This document shows positions 1 through 12,305 of a stretch of DNA of 64,000 bases, piece by piece. Origin of the DNA: Heterotrichella gracilis (taxonomy: Eukaryota; Sar; Xanthophyceae; Tribonematales; Xanthonemataceae); the NCBI GenBank assembly GCA_032358255.1, contig JAULBX010019411.1:1-64000 (forward strand), given 5' to 3'. The position numbers and the translations under genes were made by a program. Numbering within the stretch: the first letter of the stretch is position 1; each line of letters begins with the position of its first letter. Under the pieces are notes generated by a model. The model saw only the letters and a program-made list of their open reading frames with translations, was not told where the DNA came from and did no database searches.

Positions 1-598
1 ACTTTTTCAAGCACCCCCAACAGTCTCGCGAGCCCGGGTTGGCTCCCTGAATGTGACTGTCAAATAAATCTTGTAATAATCTTGTAATAAATCTTGTAAT
101 TTGTAATATAAAGTAAAATCATTTAAATTTAATTTCCCCAGACTTTGTGCAGCGGCTGCATGTGGTGATAAGCAACGCGTGTCCATTCGTTGCTAGGCAG
201 TGCTCGTGCACCAAACTGTGCTCAGAAAGGGGCCTTTAGCACACCTGCCGGCAACGTCGATCACAGTGTTTTGAATTGTTGACAAGTAGGCATGTGCCCA
301 GGTATAATCTCGTTCCCTTTTGTGGCCGCGATAGTGGACAGCAAGCCCGTACAAGGTTGGGAAACTGCTGGACTGACGCAACCTCGTGAACTGGCTCTGC
401 GCCTCGTGGCCTGTCTTGTTTCCCGTGACGCCAAGCTTTAACACCAGCACAACGCCTTACACACCCAGTCTCCCAACCTTCCAGCACCACCCAGAAGGGT
501 TCTCGTGATGTTCTTATATATACCTTTATCTCTGGGAGCTAGTCAGGGCTGATCCAGGACTCAACAGTCCTGGTGGCCCCAGCCCTGCAGCCTGCCTG
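1..598. other. Left-edge spacer with a TGTAA cluster
   Basis: No convincing gene is visible. Positions 74-107 hold four closely spaced TGTAA motifs in an AT-rich run made of near-repeats of CTTGTAATAA. TGTAA is the usual polyadenylation signal of chlorophyte genes, so this may be the 3' end of a plus-strand gene lying left of the window (inference). The rest, up to 598, is the presumed promoter and 5' UTR side of the exchanger gene that starts at 599. A minus-strand open frame at 193-450 has no recognisable domain and was not called. Confidence 0.4.
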
Positions 599-3500
599 AT
601 GCCGCGCACCCAACAGCCATGGAGACACAAACCCGTTGCCCTGTCCCTGCTGGCCATCACATGGCTCCACCTGGCCTCTGCCAGACCCACTTCCAGAGCC
701 ATGTCACGCCTGCTAGCTGCCACCCAGCTGGGAGCACCTCTACAAGCCCCATCCACTGCTCCATCCCTAGCACCTGGGCCCTGGGGATCTGCACCAGTCC
801 CAGTGAATGGGAGCAGCACCAGTGCAGCCCCAACCCCGTGCACCGACACCAGCTGCCTGTTCGCCACCAACGACTGCATGCCCCACAATGACAGCGTGGT
901 TGACAAGTGAGTGGGGTGCAGCAGTTCCTGCATGTCCCACACATGTTGTGGGCTGCACACTGGCACACAGTTGTTGCGTTTGGCTATTGCCACTGTGGGT
1001 ATATGGGCTGTTGCCATTGTGGGTGTTGGGCTGTTGCCTCTTAAGTGTGCCATGCCTGTCATGCATGGCCACTCCAGCATGGCTGTGCTGAACCCCCAAT
1101 GGCACTCTCGGCGATACTTGCACTGCACACCATCTTGCACTGTACACATCTGCTTGCGACAAAACAACGCAGTAGGTCAGTCAGCCATGCGCGGCGTGTG
1201 CCAGTTGGCAAATCTTGAAGTGCCTACTGAACAAGGAGCCACACGACCACCTGCCCATTCCCCACACCTTGATTGGTTTCCTCCCCTTCATTTCCCACCC
1301 CTTGGTTTCCCTCCTCTCCCCAGGTGCGCCTACGTCAGCTCCACCCCTGCCTGCCAGGGCGACGACCACTTTATCCATTACCTGCACATATACTACTGCT
1401 CGCCGCTGCCCTCATGGTTCCTGTTCTTACTGCTGGCGCTGTGGATGGTGGTGCTGTTCTACGCGCTGTTTGTCACTGCAGAAACCTTCCTGGTGCCCGC
1501 GGTGGAGGTAAGAGGGGGACAAAACCCTATACCCTTGCATTCAAACCCTAGAAAGGGTTGCATCATGTGTGGAGGTGGCGGTGGTGGCGGTGGTGGCGAT
1601 GGTGGTGGTGGTGGTGGTAGTCGCTGTGCTACGTCCTGTGTGGCACTGCAATGGCCGCCCTGGTGCCTGCAGTAAGAGGTGGGTCAAATCCCTGGCACGC
1701 TTGCACATAAAGCCTAGGAAGGCTTGGATCATATGTGGGTGTGGTGGTGGTGGTACGGTGGGTGGTTGTGGCAGTGCCAAGGGCCCTCCCATCCACTGGC
1801 TGGGAAAGGCTGTGTGCCACCTCCCACTCCACCCCATTCAACCTGCCGTCACCCACCCCTTGCCGTGCTCACCCCCCACCACCCACCCCCTGCAGCTCAT
1901 CTCCGCCCTGCTGCGCCTGCCTCCAGACGTGGCGGGTGTGACCATACTGTCCTTTGCGTCAGGCGCACCAGACCTATTCACGCAGGTGGGTGGATGGAGC
2001 AGGGAATATCATTGCCCGTGTTTCATTGCAAAGTTGCCCATTTTTGCTGTGTGCCGATTTGCTGGATCTACGGGAGTGCATTGCTTGTGGCCACTCTTTT
2101 TGGATGCAATTTGCGTGGGCATGCATGGCAATGGAAACCTGCATGTGTTGTTGCCTCCCCCCTGCCCCCACCCCCACCCGCAGCTTGCCGCCATACCAAT
2201 GGGGAGCACATGAATACAATTATATTCTGCAGATCAATGTCCAGTGTGCACTGTACGGCTCTGTGCATGATGCGAAGCAAGAATTGGTGTCGCGTCCCAT
2301 ATTGGGCACATGTGAAGACCACCTTTTACCCCTGCACCAGTCTGGCCTTCCCTACTTCAACCCCCCATCAACCCCCCATCTGCAGCTTGCCGCCATCACC
2401 AGTGGCGAGCACGTGGACACCGAATGCGCTAGTTTATTGAATTTGTACTGTGATTGATTACAATATTCGTTTCTAATTTTTCTCTCCCTCTAACCCCCCT
2501 CCCACCCCCCACCCGCAGCTTGCCGCCATCACCAGTGGCGAGCACGTGGACACCGACCTGGCAGTGAGCAGCGCGGTGGGGTCGGGGCTGTTTGTGCTGG
2601 CGGTGGTGTTTGCGCTGGTGGTGCTGGTGCAGTCAGAGCAGCTGAGGGTGGAGGTGGGTAGGGAGGGGGGGTGGAGGCAGTGGGTGTGGGGAGTGGCAAC
2701 AGGTGGGGGTGGATGGCATGCAGCATGTTCATGCGCAATTGTTGTGGTAATGCATGGAGTCCATTGTAATTTTAGTACGTGCATGTGCAATGGGGTTGGA
2801 TGTGTTTGGTTGTGGTGGTGTAGGCGGAGCAGCTGCGGGTGGAGGTGGGTATGGCATGTGGCCATAGCAGCTGCATGAGGGACCTGCAACCACCTCTGCT
2901 CTTCCGAGCCATGCACATTGCGCTTGCCCACGTGAATCGCATGGCCACACCCATGCATGCCCCTTGCAATCCCCCTGCGAGAGCCTCGTGCTGTCTCTCA
3001 TGCTTGTTAATTAGGCAAAACAATAGAATGAATGAAAATTAATGTTGCAATTATTTAAAATGCATCACACCACCACATGCATCAGACCGCCACATTGCAT
3101 GAACGCTCTCTTTCCCCCCTTCCTGCAGGAGCCGCGTTCCTTTGTGCGCGACGCCGTCTCCTACCTGCTTTGCTGCGGCCTACTGCTGCTGTTTGTGTGG
3201 AACGGGCAGCTTGAGAGCAAGGAGTGCATCACGCTGCTGTGCCTGTATGTGGCCTACCTGGTCATATGCATAGGCACAAGCAGGTGAGGGATGGTGGGTG
3301 TGGGGAGGAAGGTCCACAGGGATTTGGTGGTGATGCTGGCGGTGACGGGGAATGGTTTGCATCGCTTCGTATGGTCCCTGCCTGTGAGCAAGGATGAGGG
3401 AAGAGTACGGGCTGTGTTTTGGGTTTGGGGAAGGGCTTTGGCGGAAGGGTGTTGGGCGCTGCATGCATATCTCTGCTGAATTAGTGTTGCGCCTTCACAT

Positions 3501-6500
3501 CAACAAATTGTATGGGTGTTTTCTTCAGGCTTCAAAATCAGTGTGTCTGGTACTAACACTCCTCCCCTCTTCCCCCCCCTCTCTCCAGTGGCAGCACGCA
3601 CCAGTACCGCATCCTCCAGGACATGCAGCAACAGCAACAGCAGCAGCAGTTGGCGGCTGGTGGCCCTGCCACCCCATCAGTTGGCGCAGCGTGTGTGTCT
3701 CCCATGGGTGATGGGGGTGGGGGGAGCATGGACCTGGAGCTCGCATCGGTGCAGGCGCCACCGTCGCCGCTGGCAGGTGCGGCCAGATCCCACTCTAAAC
3801 CCTAAACGCTCAACCCCAAAAGCTAAGCTAAACGCTCAACCCCTAAACCTTGCCGCTGGCAGGTGCGAGCGGAAAACCCTAGACCTGAAAAACATACTGG
3901 ATTGGTGTATGGGTGGCAGGGGTGGCTAGGGACCGTGTGTGGCGGTGGGTCACGTGCGGAGAGGAGCCTATGAGGGGCGGGTTGCCATGTGGGATGCCCT
4001 CACAGTGGGTGGTGAAGGCTGGTTATGCACACAGGGCGCTTGTCTCCTTTTCACCAGATCTCAGCAGTTGTGTTGGCACCGGTCCTTGCCGCGCGCGTGA
4101 GAGTGTTCACTCTATGCACTCTTCTTTGTTCCATTCTACCTTGGTTTACGTTGTCTCTTTTTCACGGGCATTTTTTCCCCCAATATTTTTACCCCCCTGC
4201 CCCGTGCGCAGGGCCGCCCTCACCCCCACCCGCCACCAAGCACCCCCCACACCCCCCACCCCCTGTCGCCCCCTCCGATGTCCTGCCCGTTTCAGTCAAG
4301 TGCCTCTCCCCCCCTGATGATGCCGTGCTGCTGGCGGCGTACGTGGCTCGATCGGATGATGCCAGTCATTCCCAGGAGGAGGGCAATGGCGGTAGGTGGC
4401 TGCGGGGGTAGGGGCATGGCTAAACCTTGGCTGGGAAGATGTAACAGAAGTTTTTTAAGCCGGTGAATGGACTCGAAAGTTTTCTTGTAGCTGGATCTGG
4501 TCAGTTGCTGGTCGCTTGTATGCAGTACAGTGCAACAGGTCTGTGGTGATGGGGTTTGAGGAGGAGGGTTTTCCGTGTTGCCAGTCATTCTCAGGAGGAG
4601 GGCAACAGCGGTAGGTGGCTGTGGGGTAGGGGCCTTGCTTATTTGGTCTGGGGAATGGTAGCAGTGATGGTAGAAGTTGCTCGGGTTTTTTATTTTTCTT
4701 GTAGTGGGGATAGCAAATATGTGGCGTGTGACAGGTGAAATGTGTCTGCTCTATGGTGGTGGTGGTTTAGTCAGGGTGATTTGGCTGTGGGAGTGGGGTT
4801 CATTCAAGTTTTCAACATGGATGCACCCTTTTGGGGAATGGCTAGCCAGCTTGCCAGTTTGTCCCCTTGATGTCACACCCAACCCTTGATACCTGATGAA
4901 CTCCTGCGACCCACTGCCACTGCTGAGGCCACCGCCTCTGGAAACCCCTGTTTTCCCCGCTGCATCCTCGCCCACACCTCCCCTTTTGCACACGCACCTG
5001 ACCGCTCCTCCCCCCTTGCAGTCATTCTGGAGCGCAATGTGGACCTGGTGGCAAGGGGAGCCAGGGGGGACACCACAAGCATGAAGCTCAAACTGCCAGA
5101 GTACCCTGGCCTCCCTGAACAGGTATGCATGCTTGGCAATGCCCTGCCGTAGGGTTCGTTGAGCATTTTCGGACAGGGTTGTCCAGCCTTGGCTTAGGGT
5201 GAACCAAGTTACTATATGATGACGGGATTATAGCGAGAGCATAGTAGGGAAACCGTTGTTATTTTATGAATGTGTCATATTGGAAACTTTATTTCAGCCT
5301 TGCTTTAGGGTAAACCTCCATTGCAGTGCCTGCTGGTGAACCAGCCTCCATAAACCCCCACTACATTATTTTTAAAAACGGTTTTAGGCTGGTATTTTAT
5401 CCCAGCCCATTTTGTCTACATGCCTCTCATGACAAGAAGGCAGCTCATGCCCAAGTTCTGAGGATCCATTACCTCCCCTTTTCAGGAGGACGAGCAGCCC
5501 GACGCAGGCCCCCTGGCCCTCCTCCCACCCTCCACCCCCCGCGCCCGCACCTGCCCACGCGCCCGCGCCCTCACTCGCCGCCTTGCCCGCAATGCCTGCC
5601 ACGTGCTGGAGCTGGAGGAGAAAGGGGTTGTGGGCCAGTGTGTGGCGGTGCTGACAGCGCCCATGGTCATCGCCATGCACCTCACCATGCCGGTGCTGTG
5701 CGCAGGTGGGTGGGGTGGTGGGCGACAGTCATGGACGCCTTGCTCTTGTTGCATGTATTATGATGTGGCGACCAGATGGGTCTTGGTTGGCAATGGCACA
5801 CTGCTTAATCATGGCTCCTACACTCGGATATAAAGGCACAAAATAAGGCTAAAAAGACAATATAGGGCTGCCACCTCCCACGCCAACCAACCCCAGCCTA
5901 CCACAGTTCTGGCTGACATTCACCAAAACACCACCACCTCACCCACCTCCACTCCCCCACACGACCACCCCCTCACCCACCTCCCCTCCCCCCACACCGC
6001 AGCCCCGTACGATGGCCTCTACGCCACCGCCCTGGCTGTGTGTGGGCCGCTGTTCTTCCTCACGGGCAGCAGGCTGTACCCCAACCGCCTGTCGCTGGGC
6101 GCATTCCTGGGCCTGTGGGTGGGGGGCAGCTGCACGCTGGGGGTGGCGCTGTGGCTGGGCATGAGGCGCACGCCCAGGGGGTACAGGCACAGCAGGTGAG
6201 GGGGTGGTGTGGGGGAACGAGGAAGGGGGGTGGAGGTGGCTTATGATGGTGCACTCCAAAAGGGGGTACTGGGCGCAGCAGAGGGGGTTGCATGAATGCT
6301 GTTGCTGGGATGATGTACGCGGTTACATGCTTTCAGAACAGCCAGATTAGGACATGTCCTATACGAGTATGCCTCGCACCATCTAACCCTTTCCTGACCC
6401 TGCTGATACCATCTCTACACCGGTGGTGTCAACGCAGCTAAATCATGTAACGACAGATCAGCCCATGTGGCTACGGTCCTTTCTACAGCGTGCTGCCCGT

Positions 6501-7721
6501 CTGATGCATCTAGTGATCTGTCTGTATCCCACAGTCCCCCCTGTCATTCAGGTACACCTGGCTGTTCTCCCTCATCGCCTTCTTCCAGTCAGTGCTGTGG
6601 ATGTCCATGGTGGCAGACGAGCTGGTGGCGCTGTTTGAGGCGGTGGGGCGCATTCTGGACATTGCCGAGGACCTGCTGGGGGCCACGCTGCTCGCATGGG
6701 GGGAGACATTCCCCGACCTGGTGGCCACGGTCAGCGTGGCCAAGAGCGGCATGGGGACCATGGCGGTGGCGGCAACCTTTGGCTCGCCCATATTCAGCGT
6801 GCTGGCAGGTGGGTGGGTTGAGTTGTATATTGCATGCAATAATAGGAAAATATATGAAATAATGATAAAAGGAAAGAAAAAAAATCATCACATGTACCTT
6901 CAAGGGGCCAACAGGGCACCCATGTTCTGCGTGCTGGCAGGTGTGGGGGTTCTTTGAGCTGCATTCCCCCACCAACACACGATACCCCTGGCCTGTACGA
7001 CGTTTCCATTGAACTGTCTGCATCCCCGCCTGGGCCTTGGTGCGCCTCAGGAAGACCGCCCTTTTGTCCAAATTACAGAGCAGTTATAAAATCTCTTCTT
7101 GCTCACCTGTCACTGTACCCTCCCCTGTCCACAGGCCTCGGCATCCCCGGCATGTACGAGACCCTGCGCGTTGGCCCCCTGCCCGTACACCTGACCAACG
7201 GCCTGCTGCTGCTGCTCATCACCTCTGCGCTGGTGCTGGTGCTGCAGCTGGTGCTGGTGCCGCTGGTGCTGGGATGGAGGCTGGACAGGCGCCTGGCGGG
7301 GGGGCTGCTGCTGCTGTACGCAATCAGCCAGGTGGGTGGTGGGGTGGAGGGCGGCGCGGGTATGGGTGCTTTTGGGTGTATGGTGTGTGGTGGGCAGGCA
7401 CCAAATTGGGTGTGAAGTGGTGCGGGTGTTGTGAGTTGTTGGTGGGTGGTGTGGAGCTAGGCTTGGAAGCCCATTTTGGAGGATTGTTTTTCTGTCTGCA
7501 TTGGTTATCTTGGGGTGGAGGGCGACAAGGCCCTGCGGGGAGATGGAGACATGGCGTGTGGTGGTTTGCTTGAAAACCTATGATTGGGGACAATTTTTGT
7601 AATGTAAGTGATGGACCCCCGCCCGCAGGTTCTGTTTGTGCTGCTTGAGGGCAAGGTCATACACACGCAGCCAGTGGCGCCCTACGGGGCTGATCCAGCG
7701 GTAGCAGGTGCACTGCGATGA
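599..7721 (+). CDS. Cation/Ca2+ exchanger, CCX/NCLX (SLC8B1-like) family, 13 exons
   Basis: Predicted membrane antiporter that exchanges Ca2+ for monovalent cations across an internal or plasma membrane. Exons: 599-906, 1324-1507, 1896-1985, 2519-2653, 3129-3283, 3587-3776, 4212-4391, 5022-5122, 5486-5705, 6003-6195, 6552-6808, 7135-7331, 7629-7721. The start at 599 gives a signal-like N-terminus. A Cys-rich lumenal stretch follows (DKCAYVSSTPAC, then HYC), typical of CCX/NCKX6 proteins. Repeat alpha-1 carries GVTILSFASGAPDLF (exon 3) and alpha-2 carries LGATLLAWGETFPDLV and GSPIFSVL (exon 11), each flanked by hydrophobic helices. The central loop is long, low in complexity and polyQ-rich (from about 3620), as expected between the two halves. 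Several introns contain partial copies of neighbouring exon ends. The family call is firm; ion specificity and location are not shown by sequence. Confidence 0.9.
1485..1745 (+). repeat. Donor-side echo of CCX exon 2
   Basis: The end of exon 2 plus the start of its intron (about 1488-1600, CTGGTGCCCGCGGTGGAG then gtaag) recurs in diverged form at about 1660-1745 (CTGGTGCCTGCAGTAAGAGG, followed by a similar AAGCCTAGGAAGGCTTGGATCAT tail in shorter matching blocks). The first copy is the real splice donor. The second lies wholly inside the intron, next to a (GGT)n run at about 1570-1620. Confidence 0.65.
2178..2560 (+). repeat. Three tandem copies of the acceptor and start of CCX exon 4
   Basis: The real exon 4 starts at 2519 after a cag acceptor and encodes LAAITSGEHVDTD. 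A near-perfect copy of acceptor plus exon start lies at about 2381-2430, and a more decayed one at about 2178-2212. Both upstream copies keep a pyrimidine-rich tract and AG, so both are potential acceptors, but each frame diverges after a dozen or so codons. Confidence 0.75.
3768..3880 (+). repeat. Duplicated CCX exon 6 donor with telomere-like motifs between the copies
   Basis: GCCGCTGGCAGGTGCG occurs at the real exon 6 donor (about 3767-3782) and again at about 3852-3867. Between the two copies lie CTAAACCCTAAACGCTCAAC and variants, that is CCCTAAA-type telomeric motifs. Confidence 0.7.
4355..4665 (+). repeat. Donor-side echo of CCX exon 7
   Basis: The last about 35 bases of exon 7 with its donor and early intron (about 4361-4440; CCAGTCATTCCCAGGAGGAG ... 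GGCGGTAGGTGGCTG) recur at about 4577-4660 with scattered changes (CCAGTCATTCTCAGGAGGAG ... AGCGGTAGGTGGCTG). The second copy keeps the GTAGGT donor. Confidence 0.75.
6780..6955 (+). repeat. Donor-side echo of CCX exon 11
   Basis: The end of exon 11 (about 6781-6815, encoding GSPIFSVLA and its donor) recurs at about 6906-6950 as GCACCCATGTTCTGCGTGCT followed by GGCAG and a GTG donor. Confidence 0.6.
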
Positions 7722-9124
7722 CGGCAACTTGAGGAGGATGTGTGGCATGGCTTTTGTCACAAGAAAGGCATCTAAGCCAGGCAACAGCTCATGCCATGCC
7801 AGGGCTTGAGGGCACTGCACCGTGTGGGACGCGTGCCTCTTGAGCAGGATTGTCTTACCACTGTGATGTGGGTGGCTGATGGGGGCAGCTGCCTTTGCAG
7901 GGCCTGGCAGCAAGGAGCACCCTCCCACCCACAGCTGGTGAACCACCCGCTCATAAGCACCTTGGACAGCCAGCTGTGAGCAGGGGAGGCACATCATGCG
8001 AGGATTGCTGCCAAGAAGGATACTGATTTGTGAGCACTGCAATTTTCATGCGTGATCAGCACTTGTCGCTGTCAGGGTATTGTTATATTGCTCGCAGGCC
8101 ATGTGCCGGTGTGAATTCTCGCACAGTTTTGTTCTGTTTGTTTCCCAAGTAGGATAGTGAAGGCTAGAGTAGTGTATCCGTCAATGACATTCTTTTCCTT
8201 GCCCTGCCGTAGTTTTATGGCGCCGCCACACAGCTTGCACAGCATTGCATGAAATATATTAGAGCTGAGGTGAATTCTACCGCATCAAACCCTTGCAATG
8301 CCCTTGAACAGCAGGGGCTGTGGGTTCAGAAGTCGAACACAGTGCAGAGTGCACATGTGTTCAAACAATCCTGTGGTACCAATACTCCACATCACGAACT
8401 CTATAGCATTGGTATAAGGTGCTGCCAGGTGCTACTTCATGTAGGTTATTTGCAGGCTGGTTGGTGGGTTCTTCTCAGGCTGAGTACTATATGAGTACTT
8501 TCAGCACAATTTTGTTGCATGCGTGGGTTGGTCACAAGCTGTGGTGCTAGCAGCTGGCTAGGTCACAATCAGGTGAGCTCGCAAATAGCTTGCTGAGTAC
8601 ACAGCTTGGAGCACCGTGTGAATCTGAACAACGTGCAGTGCATGTCATGGTTTCAAACCAGTGTGTCAATAGTGTTAGTCCCCCCTGACTAAGTGCCTGG
8701 GTGCCTGGGTGCTTAACAGCCAAACAGCCTTCGTGCACACAACAACAGACACTTCCTTTTGCAAGCCAACGAGGCAAACTGAGGAGCGGGTCACGTATTC
8801 AATTGACGTTCCCAGTGCCCAGTCCTTTGGATTGTCTTGCCATGTTCACATGCCACAAACAGGGGTGAAGCGAGTTCCCAGAGATAGATAGTAGTATGGC
8901 TATTTCAACACGTGGTTGTTGTGCTCACTAGTTCGGTATCTCTTTTCGTCCCTTCTGGGAAGCTGTGCCATCGAACATTGACTTGCAAGCATAGTGGGCA
9001 TTGACTGTGCCTCAGGATAACGGGCTGAAAGGGAACGGTGGTGAACAAGTATCGCAGTCTGGACCCTAAACCCTGGACTTCCACAGTACACAACCCACAG
9101 ACAATTGAGTTTATACTGCCAAGC
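7722..9124. other. Spacer between the exchanger and the CCDC112-like gene
   Basis: About 1.4 kb holding the 3' UTR of the exchanger and the upstream region of the next gene. Open frames on both strands are short and have no recognisable motif. I see no RNA gene or mobile element here. Confidence 0.5.
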
Positions 9125-11910
9125 ATGGCTGCAGCGAAAGCCACGCAGCGGTGGATAACGGAAGCAGGGAACCTGCTCAGACTGCAACACACATTGGAAA
9201 GTTCCACCAAAGACTTCACTCAAACCATTCTTCGGACAGGAGACCATTCAGCGTCTAAGGCAGCACAAAATCTAGCCTGTGCTCGGGAAGACGTCCTGGA
9301 GCTCCAAAACGATGGCCCACAGAGAGAGCTCCTTTCAAGGGACCTACACAACCACTTGCAGAAAGTTCGTACTCTGCTCTACAATGCGAGGCTGGCGGTG
9401 CACAATCCCAAAGGAAATGCTCTGGTTGAGAAACTGCAGGCTCTGGAAGCCGAGATATCTGTGTTCAAGAGGGAAGAGGCCATCCAACTGGCAGAACTGG
9501 TTCAGCAGGCAAGTCACAGAAGCAGTAAAGACCACATATGCAACACACTCTGCCATCGTGTTCCGTGATACACTATGCCAGTTTGATGGTCTGCTACAGC
9601 TGCCAACGTCTGGGTCTGGGTATGTGTCTCAATGTGCATCTGCACTTTGTATGTAACAAGATGGCGCTGACCTCCCCTCGCATTCCAGGGAAGGGCGCTC
9701 ACCAAAGAGCTGAAGCTGTTCACCAAAAGCATGGAGTCAGCCAACTGGCACCGTGTTGCTCAATCAACCGAAGCTGAAGCCACTCCACAGCCTGAAAACT
9801 CCCATACTGAGCCTGCTCCCCGCCCAGCAAGCGCAGCCCCTGCCCCAGACAGCCTCTTGCCCGAAGTGGTTGCCTATGACACCTTCCTGCAGCAGTATGG
9901 GCCCAGGAACGGGTGGGGGGACGAGGATGCACGCGAGTTCGACAAGTGGGTGCGCAGCTGCAAGGGTGACTATGTGAAGACAGTTGAGATATGCTACAAG
10001 TCAATGGTGGGACTGACCAGGGGGGAGATAGAAACTCATGCCAGGTATGCAGCATGGCACTCTTCAAAACATTGCGCTTTTCCTAGTAAATTGTCTGCAA
10101 CCTACTATGCCCATACTGGTGCGGGTGACGAGCCACTTGGCTGTGAGGTTGGTATTGGGACCCCTTCAACTTGTGCACAAACTGAGGCTCTGCACTTCAA
10201 TAAGATCAAGCACAGACCCAATACCACCCCAACCTACTCCATGCACATCTGGACACACACTCCCACACCCACACCCACACGCACACCCAGGTGGCACCAG
10301 CAGCATGCCCAGCTGTACCTCAGCAAACGCAGCGCCATCCAGGAGTGGCGCGCCTCACGTGACGCACAGCGAGCTGCACAGCAGGCCCTGGCTGCGGCTG
10401 AGCCCCCAAGTGTGCATGTGGTGCGGGAGGAGGAACAGGCGCGCAGGGGGCGGGAGGTGGCGGCGGCGGCGGAGCGGTAGGGCCACAAGTGGGAAAGGGT
10501 GCACATTGCAGCTGGAGTCTGTAATTGCATGATCACTGAGTGGCAGCGTCACATGCACATGGCACCAGATTCAAAGAATAACGCTCGCCTCTTTGCTAAC
10601 AGCTGTCCTGACTTTACTCACAATGCGCCAGTGGACAAATAAACGGGCACAGGCTTTAATGTAATATTGGTTATATTTCAAACCCCTCCAAGCAGTGAAG
10701 AACAGCGCCTTGCTCTTGAGCGATGGAAGGCAACCAAGGCAGCTGAGCGTCAGCGGGAGGAGGCGGAGGCGGCCGCTAGGCGGGAGCAGGCCCAGCGCCA
10801 AGCGCAGGCGCAGCACCATCAGCGGCAGCAGCAGCTGCGCACAGTGGTGGAGGAGTGGAAGCAGAAGAAGGTGAGTGGAGGCCCTGGCCCAACTGCCCAG
10901 CCACCTTGCTATGCTGCATGGTGGATTCAATCCAATTCAATTTGGTGTTGGTTGTTGCACACATACTGTGAGGACATCCGTTGTGGTGCTATGGTGCTAA
11001 ATTTGGAGCAGCTAATACCAATGATGCCACATGGAATGCGTGTGCACAGCCTCAGTACACATGTCTCTCTGTGCTGGGTGCTCAGCTCTGAGCGCTGCAG
11101 CGCATGCGCATGCAATGCATCACCAGGATCCTGATCGACATGATCATCAGATCGTCCACATGAAATGCTCACAACCCCACTAGCCTTGTAGCTGGTACCA
11201 GAGCATGCGCATCATTCGAACCGCCTCACCTGCACAGTATGCTGTATAAACACTGCGTGTGGTTAGGGGGGGAAGTACTGCTTAATGGAGAGCATTTAAT
11301 GTCTTTCCCTTTGATAACAGCATCGCTGAGGGGCAGGCTGCATACTTCGTTTTCCTTACATCTTGACCTCTTCACAGCAGGAGGAGGATGCCCATGCCCG
11401 CAGCGCTCGCCCGCCCTCCCCGCCCCGCCTGTCCCCTGACTCCGCTGCCCGCCTGGCCACCCGCACCTCGCAGCTGGCCACTCGCCGCATGATGCTGCAG
11501 CAGCGCGCGCAGGCACAGGCAAAGGAGAACGCGGTGCGGGTGGCGCACCTGGTGGAGAAGGTGAGACCCTACCTAAACCCTAACCCAGGAAATGTTGTGG
11601 ATTGGCAACTAAGACCGCAGGAGAATATATATATGACGATAAGCGATTGAATCATCACAATTACAATCTGTGTGATGCTTTTGATACAGTTAATCTTTGC
11701 TGTCTTCCACAATACTAGTCACATAATTGTCCATGACCGCAGGCCTCTGCTCCATACCGCAACATTGAGCGCGACCCCCTGCGCCTCTTGCGCCTCACCA
11801 GCGCGGCCCAGCTGCGTCAGGAGGCGGCAGAGCGTGAAGGCCACAGCTCTAAGGACAGCCTGTTCATACGCCACATACCGCGCAAGGTGCCGGTGGCCAG
11901 GCCCAGCTAG
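9125..11910 (+). CDS. CCDC112: CCDC112-like coiled-coil protein (ciliary/centriolar satellite type)
   Basis: Exons: 9125-9511, 9690-10043, 10289-10476 (approximate), 10694-10869, 11377-11562 (approximate) and 11753-11910. The start is the ATG at 9125, which opens a helical N-terminus; an in-frame ATG at 9038 leads a non-conserved stretch. Middle exons give a SANT/Myb-like segment (GWGDEDAREFDKWV ... TRGEIETHARWHQQH) followed by Arg/Glu/Gln-rich coiled coil. The C-terminus reads YRNIERDPLRLLRLT ... IRHIPRKVPVARPS. That order (SANT-like segment, ERW/EEWK coiled coils, ERDPLRLL box, short basic tail) is what I know from CCDC112 of animals, a centriolar-satellite and cilium protein. Intron 1 appears to use a GC donor. 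The assignment is by motif recall only; function in the alga is inferred. Confidence 0.7.
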
Positions 11911-12305
11911 AGGCTGAGTCAGACGTGGCTTTGCCAGCTGCTGGCAATCCACTCCATTGGAGCTGATTGTGACTGATGTTGGGCACCGGATTTTAAAATT
12001 CTTAAAACACGTCTGAACTAATAGGCCAGTTTGATGAGACATTAAAGTCCTTAATGACAACCATTGGTATGGGTAGAACTGAGCTCAGCAGGAAAATGAG
12101 TGTTCTAGTGTATCAAAAGCCTGGCATTATTAAGTGTCGTGGTAGAAGAGATATCCTACTCCACAGGATTGCACCATTGTCATAGGAACACCTACTTGGC
12201 GCCAGCGCTGGATACTCAGCTGTTCAGCACGGCGCCCGCCAATATACACATATGTGTTGAGCCGGCCAGTCACTGCTTGAGCATACTTGCAACCCTTGCT
12301 GGCCT
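11911..12305. other. Convergent spacer between the CCDC112-like gene and ARL6
   Basis: About 400 bases between two stop codons on opposite strands, so it should hold both 3' UTRs. I see no gene in it. Confidence 0.5.

Noticed and set aside
526-1167. Long minus-strand open frame opposite CCX exon 1
   Set aside because: It lies over the real first exon and intron, has no domain and arises from high-GC codon bias on the other strand.
1569-2213. Plus-strand open frame through (GGT)n in CCX intron 2
   Set aside because: Low-complexity Val/Gly-rich translation of a microsatellite. It crosses exon 3 in a frame different from the transporter frame.
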